Positions 1 through 5,342 of a stretch of DNA of 5,342 nucleotides are shown in pieces (the first letter of the stretch is position 1; each line of letters starts with the position of its first letter). The notes beneath the pieces were generated by a model, which had not been told where the DNA came from, ran no database searches, and was given only the letters and a program-made list of their open reading frames with translations. The DNA comes from UBA11164 sp034376725. GTDB taxonomy: Bacteria > Pseudomonadota > Gammaproteobacteria > Xanthomonadales > Xanthomonadaceae. Location: contig JAXMJH010000115.1 of NCBI GenBank assembly GCA_034376725.1, positions 1-5,342 on the forward strand, in the 5' to 3' direction. The position numbers were made by a program, and so were the translations under genes.

Positions 1-1056
1 CACGCTTTCGATGCGCAGGCTGGGCATGCCGGCCAGGAACACCGGCCCCGGCGCCGCGAAACTGAACTGCGGCGTGGTGCCAGCGGTACGGGTCATGGTT
101 TCGGCTTCGAGGCGAATGCGGCCGACGGCGCCTGGGCCGCCGATATTCGGTTCTGATGTGGCGCCTAAGCCTCCGGTCGCTGTCAATGCGCCGTTTCCTG
201 CAAGGGCGCTTGCAATGAGACGAATACTACCGCCTGATCCACCACCACCGATTGCGCCCGTTCCAGACCCGGCAGCAAGACCCGCTCGGCCTCCGTTAGC
301 TCGAATGGTGCCGGTTACTGTTAGCGTGCCCGAGACAGCAACGAGAATGCCACCACCACCACCACCGCCGCCAGAACCGGCAAAGCTCTGTCCACCCGAC
401 CCACCACCACCACCCGAACCTCCGATCAAGGGCAACAGACGTTCGTTTCCATAACTGGAACCACCAGCAGGCCGATTGACTGTAGCGCAGGCTCCTATGT
501 TGCCAGGGCCAATGTAACCACCCGTACCTCCGTTGCTGCTGTAGCCACCACCTGCTCCACCACAGCCGTAAACGACGCCACTAACGCTAGTCTGTCCAAC
601 AGCCGGAAACCCACCCCCCGGCCCAATTCCCTGTGCGCCCGCAACGCCGGACGTGGTTCCCGGTACGCCACCACGCCCGCCATCGAAGCCGCCAGGACCG
701 CCCAGTCCGGGAAGTCCGTCATCGGCAATGACGCCATCCCCGGCCGTTCCTACCGGCGCGGACGGTTGGCCGCTGACGTCGATGACGCCGTCGATGGTGG
801 CGTTGCCTGAAACCAGAATGCGCACCGGCGTGTTGAGCGTGTTGCGCTCGAACCGCACAGTGACACCGGCCGGGATATTGACGCTGGTGAAGTTGAACAC
901 CCCGTCGTCGGGCAGCGGCACCACCCGGTCCACGGTGGGGTTGAAAGCGCCATCGGCGCCGGTGGAACCGCTGTCGAACGCATCGACGTTCGAGGCGAAG
1001 GCGAGCAGGATGCCCGCGCTGGCAAGGCGTAAACCGCGATTGAACGTGTTCATCAT
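1..1056 (-). CDS. Glycine-rich secreted beta-solenoid-like protein (partial, C-terminus off the left edge)
   Basis: An open frame of 352 codons runs from an ATG at 1056 to the window edge without a stop, so only the N-terminal part is visible. Residues 1-26 form a signal peptide (hydrophobic core ASAGILLAFA, likely cleavage after VDA), so the product is exported. Residues 27-97 form a beta-rich head with NIPAGVTVRF and VRILVSGNATIDGVIDVSG. Similar heads occur in glycine-rich hypothetical surface proteins of proteobacteria and myxobacteria (recalled, not searched). Residues 100-236 are Gly-rich with an eight-glycine run (229-236) and two cysteines, C165 and C190, that could form a disulfide. 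From 237 on, strand-turn repeats recur (ILVAVSGTLTVTGTIRANGG, then SIRLIASALAGNGALTATGG, then GRIRLEAE), suggesting a beta-solenoid. Codons for residues about 130-300 are richer in A/T third positions than the rest. The adjacent ATG at 1053 is an equally good start. It lies 94 bases downstream of the TIG-protein gene on the same strand, probably co-transcribed. The function is unknown; I see no catalytic motif. Confidence 0.88.
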   Translation of the reverse strand, partial: MMNTFNRGLRLASAGILLAFASNVDAFDSGSTGADGAFNPTVDRVVPLPDDGVFNFTSVNIPAGVTVRFERNTLNTPVRILVSGNATIDGVIDVSGQPSAPVGTAGDGVIADDGLPGLGGPGGFDGGRGGVPGTTSGVAGAQGIGPGGGFPAVGQTSVSGVVYGCGGAGGGYSSNGGTGGYIGPGNIGACATVNRPAGGSSYGNERLLPLIGGSGGGGGSGGQSFAGSGGGGGGGGILVAVSGTLTVTGTIRANGGRAGLAAGSGTGAIGGGGSGGSIRLIASALAGNGALTATGGLGATSEPNIGGPGAVGRIRLEAETMTRTAGTTPQFSFAAPGPVFLAGMPSLRIESV

Positions 1057-1058
1057 TT

Positions 1059-1065
1059 CTCCCTC
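1059..1065 (-). promoter_or_regulatory. Ribosome binding site of the glycine-rich protein gene
   Basis: GAGGGAG on the minus strand lies 2 bases before the ATG at 1056 and 5 bases before the ATG at 1053. Counting only its GAGG core, the spacings are 5 and 8. Either ATG of the ATGATG pair could be used. The spacing slightly favours the second, which would shorten the protein by one residue. Confidence 0.7.
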
Positions 1066-1096
1066 GCAAAACGTCGAAGTACAAAGCTGCTGGAAA

Positions 1097-1108
1097 GGGG
1101 AAGTCCCC
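1097..1108 (-). other. Short inverted repeat in the gap between the two surface-protein genes
   Basis: On the minus strand the sequence reads GGGGACTTCCCC followed by TTT. It is a near-perfect palindrome: GGGGA and TCCCC flank two central bases, so as RNA it could fold with a 4-bp stem and a 4-base loop. It sits in the 94-base gap between the TIG-array gene and the glycine-rich gene. It could be a weak attenuator that lowers downstream expression. The stem is too short to call a terminator. Confidence 0.25.
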
Positions 1109-1150
1109 CAAAGGCTGACGCGTGCCGGCCATCGTCTGGTCATGGCGATG

Positions 1151-4100
1151 TCATGGCTCCACGATGGTCAGCGTGTTGGACGCATCGGCGACAGCGCTGG
1201 ACGCGCCGGCCGGGCCGATGACCTGAATCAGACGCGGCCCGGCCTGGGCGGCGTCGCCGATGTCCAGACTGACCGTCAGCTCGGTGCCGTTGGCGCCGAT
1301 GCTCAGCCCGCTGCCGACCGCGATCCCCTGGTCCGGCGTCACCCGCACGCTGGTTGCCTGATCGAGATTCAGGCCGCGGATCTGCAGGTTGAGCAGCCGA
1401 TCGGGCAGGGTCAGGATCGGGCTGATCGACTGGATTACCGGCTCGGCGCCGGCGACCTGCAACTGGCCGGCATGCGGTGCGGCGAACGGCACCGCGACCG
1501 GACCGGTCAACGGGTCCGACAGGTCCAGAACGATGATCCGATTGGCCAGATCCGGCGCCTGGGTGTCCACCGCGATCGACACCCGAACCGACGGGTGTCC
1601 ATCGGCGTCGAACTCGACGACCGGCGCACCGGTGATTTCGATGCCCTCGCCGCTCTCGAAGGCGATCTCCAGATCGGTGCCCAGCTCTGCGCCGGGCAGA
1701 ATCAGATCGCCGGCGAAACCACGCGGCACGATGGCTGGCGCAACGCCGAACAGCACCGGGCCGCGCGCCAGACCCACACGATGGGAATAGGCGGGCAGCA
1801 CGTTTGTGACCTCCCGGACGAAGGGCCGATTGACGCCCAACGGGGTGCCATGAACCTGTATCTGTTCGGATGGCGCAAGCACCGGCACATCGCGCAGAAC
1901 GCCGACCAATGGAGTGGTCACCAAGGTGACCAGCCGAGTCTGCGGGTCGCCGATGTACAACTGATTTCCGACCTGCGGCTCCGACGGCGTGGCGCCGGCT
2001 GGCGTTTCCACCTGAACCACGCGCGGCCCGGTCACCGCCGAAGCCAAAGCGGTCACCGGCAGGGTGATCTGGCTACCATCCGCCGACACCGAGAAGGCGG
2101 CCAATTGCAGATCGGTCTGCGGGAAGATCCGCACCGCCTGGGCCTGCTGGAAGTTGCGCCCGGTGATGGTCACCGTGGTGGTCGGGCCACCGGGCCGGAC
2201 GTAAACCGGGTTGATGCCTTCCACCACCGGCTGGGGCGATACCACGCGCACCGTACCCAGTTCCGGGCGCGCCAGCGCCATCGGGCCATCCGGTGTCATC
2301 ACGCGCAGGGCCCGCAGGCCGCGCGCGGCGTCCGGGTCGACATCGATCCGGACTTCCAGTGACCGATCATCGCCGGTCAGCGGGCCGATGTGCAGGCCGT
2401 CGCCAGGCTCGATGGTCAGGCCCGACACCGCACCCAGGCCATAGCCGGAAATCGCCAGTTGCATCTCGCGCCCGGTTTCCAGCAGGCCGGGGCTGATATC
2501 GGCGACCAGCGCGCCCTTGCCGACGCCAAGCCGCGCGACCACCGGGCCCACGGCGATGTCCGGCGACGGCGGGCGGCCCTTGAACACGGTCAGATGCCGG
2601 GTATCGAACAAGGGAATGGTCACCAGCGGGTCGCGGGTGATCTCAAGGGTGTTCTCCGGCCCCGGTTCGCCCGACGTGGCGCCGGCCGCAGTGGTTACCC
2701 GCACCCGACGCGGTCCGGCGGGCGCGTCGGCGTCCACATGAATCATGGCCTCGATCAGCTCTGAGCCGATGGTCAGCGGCTGATCGAGCACGACGCCGCC
2801 AGGGCTGCCGTCCGGCAGGTCGATGGTGACCGCTGCGGTCTGGCTGAAGTTGACGCCGCGCACCGTCAGCAGGGCAGTCTGGCCGGGGTTCAGAAGAATC
2901 GGCGCGACCGAGTCGATGCGCGGCAGATTGCCCGCCAGGTAGAACTGATCGGCCTCGATGCTGGCGGCATGCACCGTCGTGCCACCGGCGCGCACGGCCA
3001 CGCGACGCAATCCGATCGGGGCATCGGCAGCAATCGACAAGGCCACCGTAACGCTGCGCCCGTCAGCAGCGGGGACCGGCGCCGAAACCAGCAACCCGGT
3101 ATCCGGAATCACTGCCACGTGATCGACGCCAGACAGGCCGGCGCCCGACAAGGTCAGCTCGGCCTGCCCGGCGTCGCGGCTGATACTGCCTGGGCTGACG
3201 CCGGTGAGCACAGCGCTGCGCGCGACGCCCAGTATCGGGCTGGTGGCCAGTGCCGGCGCCGTGCTCGGCGGCAGTTCGACCGCGCGCACCACGCCGAGCA
3301 CGCCCACCACCGGGCCACGGTCGTTGAGCTGGATCGGGCGCAACTTGCGCACGCCCAGAGGCCGTGAGAAAAACTCCCAATCGCCGGTGGACAGTCCCAC
3401 AGCAGCGGTCGAAATCACACTGGTGTCGAGCAGCACTTCGCCTTCGGTGCGCACCCGCAGCCGGGTTGAGCCGGCGCTTTCGCCGATCACCGCCAGCCCG
3501 CCGCCGATGGTGACCTGGCCTTGGACTATTTCGATCTGCCCTGTGGCGAGCGTGGCAATGGCACTGTCGTCGAGCGCAATCTCAAGCAACCAGTCGCCCG
3601 AAGCCGGCTCGGCCAGAGAAAGTTCAAGCCGCTCCAGCCCACCGCCGGCGCGCACCACCACGGGCACCGGATTGGCGATCAGCTTGGGCAGGGCGGGCCG
3701 GGCCAGGACTTCGACGGTATCGGAGCCGATCGAGGAACCGATCGTCAGCGTCGCTGCACCCGGATCGACGCCGGGCGCGGCGGACAGGGTGAGCGTGATG
3801 CGCTCGTCCTCGGCCTGCACCGACACGATGCCGAGCCCCGGCCACTCGGTGCTGACCGAGGCGCCGGCCAGGTTCTGGCCGGTGATGACGAACTCCCGCT
3901 CGGTGCCGGCAAAGATCCGATCCGGCGCGATATCGACAACGCGCGGCGGGCCGTCGACGACAGTCGCGTCGATGCCGATGATGTTGCCCGCCGCATCGTA
4001 GGAGTAGCGCTCGATCAGCCGGGTTTGCGCCAATGCGCCGGTGGCCAGCACCAGCGAGCAGAACAGGAGCAGGACGGACAGCGCAAGCAGGCGATGCGCG

Positions 4101-4189
4101 ATTCGACCGGACAGCGCGGCGAGTCGTCGTGTGCGCAGCGCTGTTTCGATTGCCGGCGCACATGGCCAGGCCTGGACTTCCGTATCCAA
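1151..4189 (-). CDS. Secreted multi-domain IPT/TIG (Ig-like) repeat protein with an N-terminal YD-repeat motif
   Basis: The product is a 1012-residue exported protein, probably acting at or outside the cell surface. Residues 1-32 are a long basic leader, 33-54 a hydrophobic signal core, with likely cleavage after GALA at 54. Then comes RYSYDAAGNIIGID (61-74), a match to the RHS/YD-repeat consensus, present once. The remainder is a tandem array of TIG-like Ig folds. Repeats begin near residues 84, 165, 329, 422, 563, 652, 813 and 915, with recurring signatures such as SVAPILLNPGQ, ISPGLLETG, INPVYVRPGG and SISPILTLPD. Alternate repeats end in a GPRxVxV...GA...NTLxI pattern (491-517, 721-747, 984-1010). 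The mature part has no cysteine and only four lysines (169, 282, 537, 558). The start is TTG at 4189, because an in-frame TAG lies 18 bases upstream and a good ribosome binding site precedes it. No enzymatic domain is seen. A role in adhesion or as a surface scaffold is inference. Confidence 0.92.
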   Translation of the reverse strand: MDTEVQAWPCAPAIETALRTRRLAALSGRIAHRLLALSVLLLFCSLVLATGALAQTRLIERYSYDAAGNIIGIDATVVDGPPRVVDIAPDRIFAGTEREFVITGQNLAGASVSTEWPGLGIVSVQAEDERITLTLSAAPGVDPGAATLTIGSSIGSDTVEVLARPALPKLIANPVPVVVRAGGGLERLELSLAEPASGDWLLEIALDDSAIATLATGQIEIVQGQVTIGGGLAVIGESAGSTRLRVRTEGEVLLDTSVISTAAVGLSTGDWEFFSRPLGVRKLRPIQLNDRGPVVGVLGVVRAVELPPSTAPALATSPILGVARSAVLTGVSPGSISRDAGQAELTLSGAGLSGVDHVAVIPDTGLLVSAPVPAADGRSVTVALSIAADAPIGLRRVAVRAGGTTVHAASIEADQFYLAGNLPRIDSVAPILLNPGQTALLTVRGVNFSQTAAVTIDLPDGSPGGVVLDQPLTIGSELIEAMIHVDADAPAGPRRVRVTTAAGATSGEPGPENTLEITRDPLVTIPLFDTRHLTVFKGRPPSPDIAVGPVVARLGVGKGALVADISPGLLETGREMQLAISGYGLGAVSGLTIEPGDGLHIGPLTGDDRSLEVRIDVDPDAARGLRALRVMTPDGPMALARPELGTVRVVSPQPVVEGINPVYVRPGGPTTTVTITGRNFQQAQAVRIFPQTDLQLAAFSVSADGSQITLPVTALASAVTGPRVVQVETPAGATPSEPQVGNQLYIGDPQTRLVTLVTTPLVGVLRDVPVLAPSEQIQVHGTPLGVNRPFVREVTNVLPAYSHRVGLARGPVLFGVAPAIVPRGFAGDLILPGAELGTDLEIAFESGEGIEITGAPVVEFDADGHPSVRVSIAVDTQAPDLANRIIVLDLSDPLTGPVAVPFAAPHAGQLQVAGAEPVIQSISPILTLPDRLLNLQIRGLNLDQATSVRVTPDQGIAVGSGLSIGANGTELTVSLDIGDAAQAGPRLIQVIGPAGASSAVADASNTLTIVEP

Positions 4190-4194
4190 CGCAT

Positions 4195-4200
4195 TCCCTC
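4195..4200 (-). promoter_or_regulatory. Ribosome binding site selecting a TTG start for the TIG-array gene
   Basis: GAGGGA on the minus strand lies 5 bases upstream of the TTG at 4189. An ATG at 4194 directly abuts it but is in another frame, opens only 59 codons without a signal peptide, and is too close to this site. The in-frame TAG upstream rules out a longer protein, so this site decides the TTG start. The downstream gene uses the same GAGGGA core. Confidence 0.7.
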
Positions 4201-4639
4201 GGCTTGGCTATCGGCACTCGGCAAGCAACGGCGAATTTCGCTGCTGCCTGTATTCACTCCCGGCGGCGGACCGCGAACGCATTCGCCATCCGCAACTGCC
4301 GCGTTCGGCCTGTATGCCTGCGCCGGGATGGCGCATGCATGTGACTTCACGCAGCGTTGACGATTGTTAACAGAAGCGGAATGTGGTTTCGTGCTATCGC
4401 TCACGTTTCTGAATTGCCAAGCATGTGCGCCAGAACAGCGCGATTGAACGGAACTCCGGTTCTTTCGAGCAAACGCAGGAAGCTTGGAATACCGTCGATG
4501 CTTCCGCTCGCTGCCCTGCACTGCGACCGCCCGGGATGACCCAGCGCGACACGTCACCCTGGGCGGGTGTTCGCCGGCAGGCGCAGGCCCGCGCGGCGGC
4601 GCGCACTGCGCCCGGCATGCGGGCTTTCGGCAGGCGCAT

Positions 4640-4645
4640 TAAACT
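4640..4645 (+). promoter_or_regulatory. Possible -10 box of the acetyltransferase gene
   Basis: TAAACT lies 29 bases upstream of the ATG at 4675 inside otherwise very GC-rich DNA, and matches TATAAT at four of six positions. Transcription starting a few bases downstream would give a leader of about 20 bases. No good -35 hexamer is found 16-18 bases upstream, and there is no clear ribosome binding site before the ATG. The call rests mainly on position and local A/T richness. Confidence 0.3.
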
Positions 4646-4674
4646 GGCCGCCGCGCCCCGCTCTGGCCTGGATC

Positions 4675-5199
4675 ATGCGTTCACTCGTTTACCGCGCCGC
4701 CACCGTCGACGACATTCCCGCCTTGGTCGATCTGGTCACTTCGGCGTATCGCGGCGAGGCCAGTCGCGCGGGCTGGACTTCGGAAGCCGACATTCTCGAT
4801 GGCCAGCGGATCGAGCCGGCCTTGCTGCGCGCCGACATCGAGCGACCGCGCTCGCAGGTGCTGATCGCCGAGCGCGATGGCGATCTGGTCGCCTGCGCGC
4901 ATATCGCGGTGGACGATGGCGCCGGCTATTTCGGGATGTTTTCGGTCCGGCCTGGGCTGCAGGGCGACGGACTGGGCAAGCAGGTACTGGCCGAGGCCGA
5001 ACGCATCGTGCGCGATGAATGGCACTGCGCGTTGATGCGGATGACGGTGATCGATGTGCGCGATGAGCTGATCGCCTGGTATCAGCGGCGCGGCTATCGG
5101 CGCACCGGGATCACCAAGCCGTTTCCATATGGCGACGAGCGTTTCGGCGTGCCCAAACGCGACGATTTGCGCTTCGAGGTGTTGGAGAGAGCGCTTTAG
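4675..5199 (+). CDS. GNAT-family N-acetyltransferase
   Basis: The gene encodes a complete 174-residue cytosolic protein of the usual size for a single-domain GCN5-related N-acetyltransferase. Such enzymes transfer an acetyl group from acetyl-CoA to an amine; the substrate cannot be told from sequence. RAATVDDIPALVDLVTSAYR (7-26) is the typical beta1-alpha1 start. VLIAERDGDLVACAHIAV (62-79) forms central strands. MFSVRPGLQGDGLGKQVL (88-105) is motif A, with the pyrophosphate-binding Q96-G-D-G99-L-G101 loop intact. MTVIDVRDELIAWYQRRGYR (123-142) is motif B with its usual W-Y-x-x-x-G-Y. The C-terminal part, including FPYGDERFGVPKRDDLRFEV, matches the end of a widespread uncharacterised GNAT subgroup (recalled, not searched), so the gene looks full length. 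ATG at 4675 is preferred over a GTG at 4567, whose extra 36 residues are Arg/Pro/Ala-rich and outside the fold. It is transcribed divergently from the surface-protein genes. An apparent insertion sequence starts right after its stop. Confidence 0.94.
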   Translation: MRSLVYRAATVDDIPALVDLVTSAYRGEASRAGWTSEADILDGQRIEPALLRADIERPRSQVLIAERDGDLVACAHIAVDDGAGYFGMFSVRPGLQGDGLGKQVLAEAERIVRDEWHCALMRMTVIDVRDELIAWYQRRGYRRTGITKPFPYGDERFGVPKRDDLRFEVLERAL

Positions 5200-5238
5200 G
5201 CCCAATACTGTTCAGATAGAAAAATATAGGGCAGAATA

Positions 5239-5266
5239 GCTCTCCGTCAACCCCATGGCGGAGAGC
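5239..5266 (+). promoter_or_regulatory. Hairpin covering the ribosome binding site of the putative transposase
   Basis: GCTCTCCG (5239-5246) and CGGAGAGC (5259-5266) are perfect 8-base inverted repeats separated by 12 bases. The right arm contains GGAGAG, the likely ribosome binding site, ending 5 bases before the ATG at 5271. In an mRNA starting further upstream the hairpin would hide the ribosome binding site. Comparable structures in IS10 and IS50 block transposase translation from transcripts that read in from outside. That this one does the same is inference. Confidence 0.55.
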
Positions 5267-5270
5267 GACG

Positions 5271-5342
5271 ATGGCACGGACACGAAAATCCCTTCCAGGC
5301 ACGGTGGATGTGGCGCATCTGATCAGCGCGGGTGTGCTGGCC
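5271..5342 (+). CDS. Probable IS4-family transposase, N-terminal fragment (runs off the right edge)
   Basis: Twenty-four codons are visible from the ATG at 5271, reading MARTRKSLPGTVDVAHLISA and then GVLA. This basic start followed by a VDVAHLISAGVLA-like segment resembles, from memory, the N-terminal domain of IS4-family DDE transposases, which cut and join the ends of their own insertion sequence. The catalytic DDE residues would lie far downstream and cannot be checked. The ribosome binding site GGAGAG (5260-5265) supports the start, and an 8-bp inverted repeat spans it. An ATG at 5255 in another frame gives no recognisable protein. Because so little is visible, the family call is tentative, and whether the gene is intact is unknown. 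Confidence 0.55.
   Translation, partial: MARTRKSLPGTVDVAHLISAGVLA

Larger units (their letters stand above)
4190..4674. other. Divergent intergenic region without a supported gene
   Basis: About 485 bases separate the minus-strand TIG-array gene from the plus-strand acetyltransferase gene, so both promoters should lie here. Open frames in the region are arginine- and proline-rich and lack recognisable domains, as expected of chance frames in GC-rich DNA. The stretch at about 4340-4420 is the least GC-rich part. It holds TTGACG (4357-4362) and the 8-bp palindrome TGTTAACA (4365-4372). On the minus strand, TTGGCA lies at about 4415-4420. None of these has a convincing partner hexamer at 16-18 bases. 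A short inverted repeat GTGACTTCAC lies at 4341-4350. No RNA gene is recognised. Confidence 0.6.
5200..5342 (+). mobile_element. Left end of a probable IS4-family insertion sequence (partial)
   Basis: Immediately after the acetyltransferase stop codon the DNA becomes clearly more A/T-rich (about 5201-5240, with GATAGAAAAATATAGGGCAG), unlike the surrounding genes. It leads into a start codon at 5271 whose reading frame resembles an IS4-family transposase N-terminus. This layout, a short non-coding end of about 70 bases followed by the transposase, fits an insertion sequence end. The exact terminus is uncertain: the right end, the partner terminal repeat and the target duplication are all outside the window. 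The start given is an estimate good to several bases. Confidence 0.5.

Noticed and set aside
11..454. Plus-strand proline-rich open frame
   Set aside because: The proline runs are simply the reverse complement of the glycine codons of the secreted protein on the other strand.
719..1132. Minus-strand open frames of 137 and 91 codons overlapping the start of the glycine-rich gene
   Set aside because: They read the same DNA in other frames, give Arg/Ser/His-rich products, and have no ribosome binding site as good as that of the main frame.
653..2362. 569-codon open frame on the plus strand opposite the surface-protein genes
   Set aside because: It is antisense to two genes with signal peptides and recognisable repeats. 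Its product is Arg/Gln/His-rich with no domain and no signal. Long antisense frames are expected in GC-rich coding DNA.
4340..4352. TGTGACTTCACG as a CRP-type operator
   Set aside because: The half-sites are separated by 2 bases, not the 6 needed for a CRP site.
3521..4360. 279-codon plus-strand open frame across the N-terminal part of the TIG-array gene
   Set aside because: It is antisense to a well-supported coding region and has no recognisable domain.
4357..4385. Sigma-70 promoter starting at TTGACG
   Set aside because: The -35-like hexamer is good, but the hexamers 16-18 bases downstream (around AATGTG) match TATAAT poorly.
4610..4627. GCCCG-GCATG-CGGGC hairpin followed by TTT, terminator-like
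   Set aside because: The stem is only 5 bp with a very short T run, and no gene upstream on the plus strand needs a terminator here.
4567..4674. N-terminal extension of the acetyltransferase from a GTG at 4567
   Set aside because: The added residues are Arg/Pro/Ala-rich and not part of the GNAT fold. The ATG at 4675 places the first beta strand where the family expects it.
5111..5302. 63-codon minus-strand frame crossing the acetyltransferase end
   Set aside because: It overlaps the acetyltransferase gene and the insertion sequence end antisense, and has no recognisable domain.

Overview
The window is GC-rich, with codons ending mostly in G or C, and looks like the chromosome of a high-GC proteobacterium. 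A gammaproteobacterium of the Xanthomonadales/Lysobacterales type is my best guess from overall style. This is inference: the window has no rRNA or other taxonomic marker.

Left part (1-4189, minus strand): two co-directional genes for large exported proteins, probably one transcription unit. The first, at 4189-1151, encodes a 1012-residue protein. It has a signal peptide, then a single RHS/YD-repeat-like motif, then a long array of IPT/TIG-type immunoglobulin-like domains. These domains appear to be arranged as four higher-order units of about 240 residues. After a 94-base gap comes a second gene, from 1056 to beyond the left edge, for a glycine-rich, beta-solenoid-like secreted protein. Its central segment has visibly different codon use. 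Together they look like a two-protein cell-surface or secreted module of unknown function; no enzyme or toxin domain is visible.

Middle (4190-4674): a divergent intergenic region of about 485 bases with no gene I can support. It must hold the promoters of the left-hand pair and of the right-hand gene, but only weak promoter matches are seen.

Right part (4675-5342, plus strand): a complete 174-residue GNAT-family N-acetyltransferase gene. Directly after its stop codon the base composition changes and what looks like the left end of an insertion sequence begins. An 8-bp perfect inverted repeat there overlaps the ribosome binding site of a gene whose first 24 codons resemble an IS4-family transposase. 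The rest of that element lies outside the window.

The most unusual material is the TIG-array/glycine-rich pair and the hairpin over the start region of the putative transposase.
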